From: Meconema thalassinum
Taxonomy: Eukaryota > Arthropoda > Insecta > Orthoptera > Tettigoniidae
Reading direction: 5' to 3'
Assembly (NCBI GenBank): GCA_946902985.2
Contig: OX336389.2
Location: 792,546,979 to 792,610,978, forward strand
DNA: 64,000 nt
In this document: positions 12,393 to 23,262 of the stretch, one piece after another
Numbering within the stretch: the first letter of the stretch is position 1
Layout of the letters: every line of letters begins with the position of its first letter
Translations under genes and position numbers: made by a program
Notes under the pieces: model-generated
Told to the model about the DNA's origin: nothing
Database searches by the model: none
Seen by the model: only the letters and a program-made list of their open reading frames with translations

Positions 12393-13040
12393 TAATCAAA
12401 TATTGTATTATTGGTAATAATATTGCATCTTCGTTCTCCATTCTTCATCGAAGGTCCTAATGAAATGAAACAAAATAATACATTTCCCCCCATAAAGTAT
12501 ACCCAAATATGTTTTGTTAAATATCCTTGGGGCACAAACTACGTATTGAACACAATTCGACGGCTCCTTCGATAGCATACATACTACGTTACAAACCGTT
12601 ATCGCTACCCACTTGGGAGTTAGGAACGTAAAGATATTTTGGGGGCTTACGGACATATATAGCGAACTATGCGCAGGAAAAGGCAGTGGATAATGTGGTA
12701 CCTGTAAGTTGTCACTAATCGTTATTCCGATACGTTAATGTGGTAACACCAGTTGTCTTCATAACATAGCGATTTTACGTTGTTATGTTGTTGCTAGAAA
12801 TATCTAGGAATGTAGTATCTACAGTAATGATACTGAAGTGGCGCAACGTCGGTTTATTATGAAACTCGCTCGCGTCATGTGTGCTGTCTACATCTAGACA
12901 ATAACGATAGCAATACACTAGCAACATTTCTTAAAACATTCACCGAGTATTTTCTTGCAAGTATCATCATTGTTTACGGATTCTCATGCAGATAGTTTGC
13001 GACATAAATCTTGAGGCAATCAAAATGCACTTAGTCCACT
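12393..13040. other. no gene recognised
   Basis: Nothing identifiable. Short frames at 12314-12656 (minus) overlap the SINE and have no motif. Confidence 0.5.
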
Positions 13041-13248
13041 TCCTGTTGTAGCGGCTAGCTGTTGCCCCGGAGCTCCGGGTTCGATTCCCGGCTCTGTTAA
13101 GTAATTCAATTCTGATCTGAGGACTGGAATGGGGTCCACTCAGCCTCGTGAGGCAAAAATGAGAAGAGATAGGTTCGATTCCCATCTCAAATGCCGACTG
13201 GTTCCTAACTTCAGGCCACGCCTGGTTCCTTCCCAATCCTAAACTGCA
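13041..13248 (+). mobile_element. tRNA-derived SINE, family A (diverged copy)
   Basis: The tRNA-like head has a B box GGGTTCGATTCCCGGCTCTG at 13078-13097. The family body GAGGACTGGAATGGGGTCCA / CTCAGCCTCG / TGAG[ATC]AGA follows at 13119-13170, then CCTGGTTCCTTCCCAATCCT. The body matches the better preserved copies at 17.36 kb and 22.24 kb, and the end matches the inverted copy at 59.1 kb. Its A box region is degraded. Confidence 0.75.
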
Positions 13249-13595
13249 TTACAAATACACACAATACTACAGAAACCACAATAACACAGGTAATGAGACA
13301 AATTCTACACGCACCCAATACACGGTGCAAAATAACCACGATGTCGAAAAGCTCCTAAATGATTTAAAATCAAGTCAAAACAATATTTACGTCCCTAGGT
13401 TTCCCACGAGTTGCGAAACTTGTTTGAAGCTTTCCTGTATTAACATTTCAGTCGGCTAACCAGCTATTGATTGATGTGCAACAGGCGGACTGTGAATAAT
13501 TGGCACAAAGATCTTAGTATGCTTAAGTATTTTATTCATTTTGTAAGCGTACATGAATGTGAATACCTGCAACGTGGTAACCAGAAAAATTAAAA
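13249..13595. other. no gene recognised
   Basis: AT-rich sequence with no feature I can support. Confidence 0.5.
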
Positions 13596-13694
13596 TAAAC
13601 GAATGAATGAATGAATGAATGAAGGAATAAATAAATAAATAAATAAATACATAAATAAATCATGTTATTAATTAATTAATTAATTAATTAATGA
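13596..13694. repeat. compound tetranucleotide microsatellite
   Basis: Consecutive arrays (GAAT)n, (AAAT)n and (TTAA)n between 13600 and 13694. The order suggests successive point changes and expansions of one array. Confidence 0.9.
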
Positions 13695-15028
13695 ATAGTT
13701 TTAAACAATTTGTCCTTGAACCAATTTCCAGTGCCGGTGTCGAAAAAATGTTTTAATTATTAATTTGTTTACTATTAGATCAAATAATTGCTTCCACGTA
13801 CATAAGTGACATATTTATATTACAACCTCTCTACATTAGAAATAAAAATGATTAGTCTAAGCAATTTCAAGTAAAGGATAATCCAATAGATCCACAATTG
13901 CTAAATATGTTATTATTATTATTCTCTGCAATATTCGTGAATGTATTTAATTTTGTATAGTATAATTCCATGAAAGCAAGGACTAAAATGTATATTAAAG
14001 TAAAGATATATTGCATGTTTTACATGATTTTTGAATAGAAAAAGTCATTTTCAAATGCAGAGCATTTCCACTGTTCCTGTTTTGTCCACAGGGATTCGAG
14101 AAGTATTTTACATTCTCATTCTATATTTTATAGATATTGAGGCAATTATTGCTTAGGCAGTTAGCTGAAGAAGACCCGATACGGGGCTGAAACATGCACT
14201 GATCATATAATTAGTTAATATTATATTAATCACGTGGAGACAGTTGCTTCATTTCATTAATGAAATAGTATGTTAGTCAATACGGAACAATACCAGTAAA
14301 ATGACTGTGTTAATTTCTCGTTATACTGCTTCAATACGAACCATGGAGAGGAAAGTACTGAGGGAGGCAAACAGGCACATGAATATCGAGTGCATACAGT
14401 GTTCCTGGAATATGCTGATCAGGCCAGTAATTTGTGCATGCCCCAAGTTAATTTTGAGCTATTGATGCAAAAGCGTAATATACTTAAAGGAGCTAATGTT
14501 GCTTCTAGGGCGTATGTCTTCTACTTGAGCTGCACACCGTCCTCCTCTTGCCAGATAAGTTACACGATATCTTGGCTACCAGCTCAGTTGCGCCTTAAGG
14601 CAGCAAGCGCAACCTTCGTTTAAACATTACTTACGGCTCATGGCTAGAGGGAAAGCTTCACTGGAAATCCCCTGAGGTGGAATGCTACACTCAGTATTCT
14701 AATGCTAAACCTCTGTATTTTCTATCAAACATAGAATGGGCTGGCTTCGTTTAGTTCAAATTAATCAATACAAAGTAGATGTTAGTTAATTTCCTTAATA
14801 ATACAAATATATTTAGTACTTGCCCACGTTTGGACGTGTTCCTGGAAATACTGGCTGAAATTTGGTGGCTAAAATACTTAGAATCCTTGTAGTTATCGTA
14901 ACTATGATCCGGTAAGCTACTTTCACGATAAAGAAAAAATACGAATAGACTACATGTAGAATAAATAAACGGAAAGTGAATGATTCAGAAGGATGAGTAT
15001 CAAGTCGTAAAGATAGAAAGAAGGAATG
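13695..15028. other. AT-rich DNA, no gene recognised
   Basis: No coding signal. The only structured element is the hammerhead-like motif at 14160-14203. A region around 14100-14330 may be the remains of the element that carried it. Confidence 0.5.
14160..14203 (+). ncRNA. hammerhead-ribozyme-like relic
   Basis: The plus strand has the core CTGAAGA (14165-14171) and GAAA (14189-14192). Between them is a stem II of about five pairs (AG.CCC / GGG.CT) with loop GATAC. GTTAG before the core pairs with CTGAT after the predicted site (14199-14203), with two G-T wobbles, giving a five-pair stem I. Stem III would be AC/GC, where the second strand should be GT, so the critical U before the cleavage base appears as C. 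Penelope-like retroelements are known to carry hammerheads with such very short stem III. This looks like a slightly damaged one. I recognised no element around it. Confidence 0.5.
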
Positions 15029-15098
15029 AAAAAAGAAAGAAAGAAAGAAAGAAAGAAAGAATGAAAGAAAGAAAGAAAGAAAGATAGAAAGAAAGACC
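15029..15098. repeat. (GAAA)n microsatellite
   Basis: A purine-only array of GAAA repeats with a few GAAT and GATA variants. Confidence 0.9.
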
Positions 15099-17358
15099 TC
15101 AGATCAGTTCTATAGAAATTCAGACAGGCCTACCCAAAGGCGTGTTCTTCTTATGATGATAATGATGATGATGACCGAATTGAATTTATGAAGTATCTTC
15201 AGTGGGAAAAATGTGCACAGAACTGAAACTCAAATTTCCAGGCATAACATGAATGGAGGTCTGAACCTATTACAAGATGTTGTGAATTAATCATATGGTA
15301 GAAACTATCCACTCACGTGGGAAAGTAAATAATTCCCTAATGACCCTGACTCTGTAAAACTATCCGAAAATGAAATTGAGATTCTGCGATCACGATAAAT
15401 CTACCATTAAGAAAGCACTGGTATCTTCCACTGTACCAATGGAAATCTGAAAAGCCTACACAAAGGCTTCGAAGCTCTTTGAAATATTGTGCCACACACA
15501 GAAACATCTACATCCCATTTTCCCTCCGTTTATCAAATATATTATATGTTATATATTCATCCCTGGGCGAGATAAAATGATAGGTCTAGGAAGGCAAATT
15601 TTTGCCCATTGTTTTCAATCTATTTTAGATATGGCATTTTGTTCCAGGATAGCAGCTGCCATGAAATATCTCACCTTCACTTGTTTCCAATGAATTCTGG
15701 AAGCAGTAACCATTATTCATATTCGTCTGAGAGGAAGTACTTCCGTCAAGAATTAAACCTGTTTCTGTCCATATTGCTCCTTACAATTTACACAAAATGC
15801 ACATAATGGCCTACCAGGAATAACTCCGATAGCTAGAACAGAACGTATAAAATAATAATAACAATATATTTTTAGAAATACGAACGGTCAATATTTTGGA
15901 TTTTCTAAACAATTGAATTACAAGATACGTCATATAATTGAACACAAATCACACATCCCTTGCGTTGAGTTTCGTTGCACCAAAAGATTATGACCTCTGA
16001 AAAGGCAATTAAATTTAAAACATCGTGTGGCCATCATGATGGCTCCTTGCTATATACAATTTCGATGCGCAAAATCTAAATACGGTTCATAGTCCTCTAA
16101 TCAGGCAAACAATGTCAGGGCTATTGTAATAGGATCCAAAAGAAGGCAGTTAAATTTTGAAAATATATACGACTGCCATCTTGGTTATTACATACCACGA
16201 ACTCCAAAGTGGTATATGTGAACTTATTTCATAATTGTCATTACACAAACATTCAGATTTATAGTTGTAATAGATTTCCAGGGAAGAAAACTGAATGTTT
16301 GAGAATTCGCAATGCCACCGTCTTGTATTCATACTTCTCACGATTCTAAAATCATTAACCTTATTGTTAGTACTTTGAGAGTAAGTGTTATCATTGTGTA
16401 AAATTTTAAATTCATGGCTATAATAGGCATCGATATATGGAATACTGGGGAAATAATTCGGGTGGCCACCAAGTGGGTTTGGTGACGATTATGGAAATTT
16501 CAAAATCACGGTTGAGGTATTCAAAGGTGGAACTAACTACCATATTTTATTACCATCATGCTAGTCAATCGAAAGTTATTTTGGGTGGTTCACACACATA
16601 CTTATACATGGACAAAAATTGTTATCGTAAGTCAACATTTCATGCATAGAAAATAGGATAAAATTGTATGTTATTTGCGAAACTGTACTATGTCACCAGA
16701 AACTGTAATGGTCTCAAATTGAGTACATGTGTTAGAGTAATTGAATAATTTTATATCATTTTCTTAGATTTTTTTCAAGTAACTATATTATTATTTTTTA
16801 CATGCTTGTAATTTATAGCATGAATCACGATGGATTCAAGTATACATTATTATGGCATTGTCATTTTAATGGTAATTGTGGATTTTATGGAGAATGAGAG
16901 TAGCTTCTATTTCATAAGAGTAGGGACAGAGGAACTTGCCACATGTGATTGTTGACATTCACAAACAAACCCAGCAGGGAACCGCTCGTATTAGGCCGGT
17001 TTTACACTATCAAAGAAATTTGTCAAAGAAATTTTATAAAATATTTTATAAAACTGAACTTTCATAAGAGTTAGACTATACACAGAAATAATCACACCAT
17101 TACACTACATCAAATATTTTATCATAGTTCAGCAAAATGGATGAAGGACAGTTCCTTGTTCACTAGACTTTATTACGGTAGTTGAAGTTATGTAGTGGCA
17201 ATACCGGTATGTAAAAGAAACGGAAATATAAACTAAACGTCTATGGGTTAAACCATGGGTCGCTCACGTGACAAGAAATATATTTATACGAGTAAAATCA
17301 TGGTCAACGAGCTTCAGTACGAAGACTTGCAAATTGTATTAATATTTAATTATTAATA
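15099..17358. other. no gene recognised
   Basis: About 2.2 kb of AT-rich DNA. Only short unsupported frames occur, and no repeat with another part of the window was found by eye. Confidence 0.5.
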
Positions 17359-17595
17359 TGTCGCCTCCGTAGCGTAGCGGTCAGCATGGTTAGCTGCCGC
17401 CCCGGAGGTCCTGGGTTCGATTCCCGGCTCTGCCACGAAATTTGAAAAGTGGTACGAGGACTGGAACGGGGTCTACTCAGCCTCGGGTGGCCCAAATGAG
17501 TAGAGGGGTTTCGATTCCCCCTCAGCCATCCTCGAAGTGGTTTTCCGTGGTTTCCCACTTCGTCTTCGGGCAAATGCCGGCATGGTACTGTACCC
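17359..17595 (+). mobile_element. tRNA-derived SINE, family A (best copy)
   Basis: This is the clearest member of the family. The A box region (TAGCGTAGCGGTCAGCATGG) and B box (GGGTTCGATTCCCGGCTCTG) lie in a tRNA-like head at 17365-17434. The body GAAATTTGAAAAGTGGTACG, GACTGGAACGGGGTCTACTC and AGCCATCCTCGAAGTGGTTT runs to CAAATGCCGGCATGGTACTG near 17590. SINEs are transcribed by RNA polymerase III from these boxes and moved by LINE enzymes. The minus-strand frame 17346-17573 is incidental. Confidence 0.85.
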
Positions 17596-19348
17596 GATAC
17601 CTAGTTTAGGCTATCGGCTACGCCAGCAGACATTAAGCTGTAGTTGAGGTTTTGGAAAGAGTTAGGAAAAGATAGCGCACCGATCGCGTCAAGAAGAATG
17701 TCAAGATGACGTAGGAGGTCTAGAATCAAGGAGGCATTGAAATCTGTAAGAAGATGGAATTATGGATAGAGATGTGAAGCTTTATTGAGATATATATGGA
17801 ATTATAATAATTAAACATTTTAGAAGAGGATATATAACATGCATTGTATGTGGAAATAATTTTATGGAAGTAAGTTATTTTATAACGGAATAGCCGAGAT
17901 GATACGGGTTCGAGACTATGACCGTGACGTGAGAGCACAGTGGTGGGGGACTATACCACGTGTCCACCCCAAGCAGATAAGTGAGTGAAGACAGTGTCAG
18001 CACATCCAGTCGAGCTCAGTCAGACGAGCAGGTAGGAGCAAGCTCTATAGCGCAGCGAGACGCACAGTGAAGGTCACGTAACATACAGAAACTGTCACGG
18101 AAAAGTGTAGGTGACAGTGCCTGCATCACCGAGCAGCGAAGGCCGAGCGGGTCATTGATCCAGGCGGGCTGGCCGAGGAAGCAATTACAGACGGCCGGGA
18201 TATGTCAGAACCGCACTGTAAGCAGTTGAAGACTTTATTATAAGCTTCATTTCAACACAGTTTGAACATTGCTTTTATATGAATAACTTTAACTATGCTG
18301 TTCTATAACACATTCAAAGCGACTTTAACTATTTCGATTATACGGAATGTTGTTAGCATAGGCACAGATGAACATTAGATCGTGCATTAATAAGATTTAT
18401 ATCTTATGCAGTTTTCACGAATTACCTAATACAGACAAATACAGGGTGTTTCGTAATCTTGAACACTCTCAAGTAAAATTTTATTTTACAAAACTGGGAC
18501 ATAGCAGTCATTTGAGATTGAACTTGCAATACTCAAACTGAACATTTAACGGAACAGTGGCGTATCTTAGAAGAGGAGTAGGGGGTCCGCTGTTTCCATG
18601 AACTTTTTCGAGAAGGAGTTGGACAATATCCGCTATGGGTAATCCGAAGTTCAACATGTCCGAGTAGACGCAGATAGAGACAAGATGGCACCGCAGAGCG
18701 ATGGATTCGATTCCTGACGAGAGGAGTCCACCAGCTGATTCACTTGGGATTTCGAATGCAATCGTCATTTCATGGATGGAATGATATTCACGCCGATCTT
18801 ACGAGAAATTCTTTATGTAGGGAAAATCGACGATCTTGGAAATTTTATTACAGCTGATTATGAAAGGTACTGTAAGAGTTATGTCTACCTGATGCGATTA
18901 TTTTCATGAATACTGGGCACACATGTATGTTTTTCTAATAGGAGTGATTTGATTATTAAGACATGGTTTGAATTTATATACTTCGAATTTGCTAGAATAT
19001 GGAGTGACCATATGATATGGCAGGCATCATTATACGATATTCTCACCATTGTTTGGCTTTATTAAGCAGAAGTTTGGTCTTTTAGATTTTTCCAGCTAGG
19101 ATATTTTTCATGAATAGTTTTTTTTGAGTAACGAGTATTTCGAACTCGTGATCTGCAATTGATTATCTAAAATTACTTCGTCAGTTCATTGCATACTAGC
19201 GAGTGTGTATTATTCATCAGTAGGGATTTTTTCCATTGGATTGTTTGGAGATATTAAGAAGTTATTCACTTTAGTGAATGAACGTCGCTTTTATATGACA
19301 ACTAGAAACTTGTTGATTCCTATCTGGTACATTCACTCATACAGTCTA
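17596..19348. other. no gene recognised; noncoding
   Basis: A GC-richer patch (17930-18230, no open frame) is followed by AT-rich DNA. The patch has many stops in all frames. I could not match it to anything. Confidence 0.4.
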
Positions 19349-19516
19349 CGAGATGGGGTCCTTCGTATTTATACGATTGTATGGTGGCTACTCACCTTAC
19401 CCATCGTTTAGGGAACTATCATCCAAGTCGACGGGGCGAGGTCTTTCGTATTTATACGACTGTACGGTGGTTACACATCTTACTCGCCATTGAGGGACTC
19501 ATTTTTATCATCCGAA
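19349..19516 (+). repeat. tandem duplication of about 82 bp
   Basis: Two adjacent, diverged units. The first has TCCTTCGTATTTATACGATT, TATGGTGGCTACTCACCTTA and AGGGAACTATCATCC; the second has TCTTTCGTATTTATACGACT, TACGGTGGTTACACATCTTA and AGGGACTCATTTTTATCATCC. Unit boundaries are about 19349-19431 and 19432-19516. Confidence 0.75.
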
Positions 19517-21662
19517 TGTACACGAGATGTAAGTGAATTAAACAAGGAACTACTAGTCACATATCAGTCGAAATTTTGTTAAATAAAGTAACGATAAATG
19601 TCAACAGGATTGCATTTAGTAATTCTTGTTTGCCAATCCGATATTTTGTTGCTATACTCTTTTGAGAGTAATTTCAGTTTAACAGCTGTTACAGCTGATG
19701 CTTTTGATGAGTTTATAATTGTGTTTGATACCTTTGAGAAGGATTTAAAGTAATTGAATCTTGTAAGATTAATCATTAATGGTCAGAATTATTTTAAGGC
19801 AGATCAGTATTGCAGATTTTGATATGAGAGATTATAGCACATTGGTGATTTTCTGTGATGTGAGTTAAGAATTGTAAGAGAATTTATGCTATTTGAAAGC
19901 AGATATTAAATTACTGAAGAAATATTTTTCCAATTGTTTAAGAAGTTGTCTAGATGTGATCAGAGTAATTACAGTTAGTGGAGATTGTGTGCGTTGATAA
20001 TTTGAAGCCAGTTATATATTTTTTGTAGATCATGCAACATGGTTAAGTGGAGTTTGTGATAGGCATTGTGTGGAAGTTGCCAAGTGATAGTAGCAATGTT
20101 GCTAATGTATTATGAAGCAGACATGAGGTCGTCGTACCCAGTCTAGCGTAATTGTTGAGATTCATGCTGTATGTGCTGAATATTTATGGAGTTTTGTGGA
20201 ATAATTCTTGTATTCAAATGTGATATTTGAAGTATTGAAGAAATGTAATGTCGTTGTGGATAGTTTGATCCAACGTGATGTCGTGGATAAAATAATATTT
20301 TTTGGCATGATAATTAAATACGAGATATAACTTGGAAGTGATAAAACTGTAAGACAACGTTCTATAAACCATATTAAACAATTTGTTAGGAAATTAAACA
20401 AATAAATGAAGTTGATAATACAAGATTTTCTGAAATTAATAATTAATGAAATAATAATCTGAGATTTAAGCATATTAACGATCTGACCTAATGAAATAAA
20501 AATCAGAATGACTAGATGAAATAATGAAAAACTAAATAACCAGATGATTGAAATTTAAATAATTTGATAAATTAAATTTTTGAATAAATCAATGAATTAA
20601 ATAGATGGATGAATTAAAGATTTAATAAATAAACTGATTGAAATAAATTAATAGACGATTGTAATGATGATGAATAACTAAATTAGAAGGTGATAATTAA
20701 TTAAAGAAGCTGATGATTAATGAATTTACATGGAATTAAATAAATTTAATTGAGAAATAATTGGAAGGAATTACAACTTGAGTTGAGAATTTAAATGATG
20801 TTATGGTGATGAATTAACGATTCTGACAAGAAAATGTAGAATTTTGAAGTGAGAATTAATGTGAGAAATATTTGATTTTGATGATGACGATAATGATGAC
20901 CAACGAGAATTTGAATTTTCTGTAATTCACAGATAAGTGATTGATTGTTAATGACGATGTAAATAGTGTAAATTAATTATTCGATGTTTAGGAGCATTTG
21001 ATTAACATGTTCTACATTCAAATTATGCCATGCAAACCATAAATTTACGTGATATTTGATATGTGTGATTATTATATGTGTATGTTTAGACAGATTAATA
21101 ACATTTTTAAATCCACATTGATGTTAAATTAAAGAGAAATTAGGTCTCAGGTTTCACAAATGTCAGTGACGAAAGACATAGTGCTACAGTGATCCTGAGA
21201 ACCCAAGAGAACTTTATACATTTTTCTTGTTATGTGGATAAAAATAATTTTGGATTAGAAAAGAGATGGTTCGATTTTTGGACAATGACAATTTAACTTT
21301 GGCATTCGACCATACTCTTAGGTAGGAGTTATATTTAAAATGTCTGTCTGACTATCAAAGTAAAATAAATTTGTTTTAGCTTAGTTGTGATCTGATGATG
21401 GTGTGATGTTCCTTTTTCTTTCCTTGTCTTGAGTAAGGCTTATCCGGAAAGGAAGTGGTTTGCTAGGAATTCAGTTGATGGCGCCCATTTATATTTGCAT
21501 TATTTTTATAAACTTAAGCCCGTAACGACCCTAGAGATACTTTGTCTCGTGATACCCACTGCTTTTTCGATAACTCAGCTGAATTTCCGACACATTCCTT
21601 ATTTGACTAGAGGTTCATTTAACTCCGCTCTGTCCTGGAACTCCAGGAATGCGATGTTATAG
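19517..21662. other. AT-rich, cryptically repetitive DNA
   Basis: No gene. From about 20490 to 20960 the sequence is dominated by degenerate AATTAAAT, GAATAAAT and GATGAT words, with no clean period. An AATAAA stands near 21364 in an otherwise featureless stretch. Confidence 0.5.
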
Positions 21663-21954
21663 CAGATGGGTCATCGCATCCCCAGGACGAACGGGTACAG
21701 TACCTTCTTCAAGGCCACGGCCACCTCCTTCCCTCTTCCTTAACTATCCATCCTAACCATCCCTTACCTTTCCTCATGAGGCCCCTGTTCGCTTTGCAGG
21801 TGATTCCGCCTGCCAATCCCACCTCACCAGTTGTATCCCTTCCGATTCGATGTTCCCCGCTCTAGGACACTGCCCGTAGAGGCGGTAGTGGTGAGTTCCC
21901 TCGCTGAGTCCGTGGGTTCCACCAACCTGGAGGGTAAACGACAAAAAAAAAAAA
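21663..21954 (+). repeat. LINE-type 3' end with poly-A
   Basis: A GC-rich pyrimidine tract (TTCCCTCTTCCTTAACTATC near 21740 and a TCATGAGGCCCC box) with a CTCGCTGAGTCCGTGGGTTC / CTGGAGGGTAAACGAC ending, followed by twelve A's (21943-21954). The composition differs sharply from both flanks. The layout is that of a 5'-truncated non-LTR retrotransposon copy. I recall similar endings in insect LINEs, but cannot name the family. Confidence 0.5.
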
Positions 21955-22047
21955 GATTAATAATTATGATGAAATGAATGATGGTGAAGTTCGAAACAAC
22001 CACTGCCCGAACAAAGAAAAATTAATAATACGATGTAAGAAGTATGC

Positions 22048-22123
22048 CTTAGGTGGTTTTCGATCCCTAGTCCTCTCGTGCTGGAGTCGAGCGCTCTACT
22101 CATTCTGCCAACTAGACACCTAC
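22048..22123 (-). pseudogene. tRNA-like sequence or SINE head
   Basis: On the minus strand TAGGTG at the 5' end pairs with CACCTA at the 3' end, like an acceptor stem. AGTTGGCAGAATGAGTAGAG resembles an A box and GGGATCGAAAACC a B box with extra bases. The anticodon arm would need a nine-base loop between CTCG and CGAG, so I do not call a functional tRNA. Confidence 0.45.
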
Positions 22124-22239
22124 TTGTTCAGGTTGGTTTCATGTACTACCTACCGGTAAGGATGAAGTGCTTATTTACACTCGCTTGTAAATAACATGAG
22201 TGGAATTGACGAATTATATTACCAATATTATAACTTGTT

Positions 22240-22462
22240 GCCCCCATGGTGTAGTGGCCGCCACCCCAGAGGCCCAAGGTTTGACTCTCGGCTCTGCCAC
22301 GAAATTTGAAAAGTGGTATGTGGACTGGAACGGGGTCTACTTAGCCTCGGATGGTCCAAATGAGTAGAGGGTGTTCAATCCCCACCACAGCCATCCTCGA
22401 AGTGGTTTACCGCGGTTTCCCACTTCGTATCCAGGCAAATGCCGGGATAGTACTGTACCCGT
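22240..22462 (+). mobile_element. tRNA-derived SINE, family A (head deletion)
   Basis: The body is almost the same as the 17.36-kb copy (CTCTGCCACGAAATTTGAAA, GACTGGAACGGGGTCTACTT, AGCCATCCTCGAAGTGGTTT, ACTGTACCCG). The head lacks the segment between the A box and CCGCCACCCC, a deletion of about 15 bases. Confidence 0.8.
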
Positions 22463-22839
22463 ATAAATCACGAAGCCACTTGCTGGGAATCCGAAGATCG
22501 GCTGGATCTTAGAATCTTGGAAGTTCTCGGCTAGAAAAACCCGTGAAGGAAATTTAACGCTCTTTACAATTGGTAATGACAACATTTTGCCTTAAATTCA
22601 TTGGAAGTGAGTTACAGGAAATAAACTGAAAACAGTGCTTTTCCTTAGCGATATATTTAAGATGGCGGACAGCGCTCAAGGAGGAGGAGGTCGAGAACTC
22701 GGATTTTTTTACCAGAGGGGCAATACATACAACATACCTGAAAATCAATATTACCCCACCTTTTTCAACCCAAAACGCTATCTCTACTGCGCTAATAACC
22801 ATTCCGTTACTTACTGCTAACAGAAATTTGTACATTTTA

Positions 22840-23262
22840 CAAGCTGTACCCGGCATGCGTTGCAATGCCAATCAAAGAAAGTGTTGGCGTTGTGATTTTG
22901 TTTATTGAAGTGCTTTGGGATACACAATATTTTTTTTCTTTTTTAGTTGAGTATCTCTAAACTATTGTAAAGTGGATTTACTAATTCGGAAACATTCGTG
23001 GCAGCATGCTCAACAACAGACGGAAATTTGTTGAAAAGATTTGTGCGCCGTCACTTATTTGTTCCATCTACTCGTGCGCTCCCTATTGTAAAATGGATTA
23101 ACTATATCACAAACCTTCCCTGGAGTTTACACAGCAACACACCCAAGTTTCATCGCAATCGGATGAATGGTATATCAACGCAGACGAAACATTCTTGAAA
23201 CGATTCCTACGCCGTTACACATTTGTTGAAACTACTCGGGCGCTACCTCTTGTGATATAGAT
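22840..23262 (+). repeat. RTE-like non-autonomous element, 5' part
   Basis: The stretch opens with ACAAGCTGTACCCGGCATGC followed by GTTGCAATGCC, a start I recognise from common insect interspersed repeats (TAGCTG-ACCCG type). It contains an internal direct repeat: a block ending TGTGCGCCGTCACTTATTTG / CTCGTGCGCTCCCTATTGT (23028-23085) recurs as CTACGCCGTTACACATTTG / CTCGGGCGCTACCTCTTGT (23193-23250). Between them is CCCAAGTTTCATCGCAATCG, the tail motif of such elements. The same tail motif returns at 27.45 kb. Confidence 0.55.
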
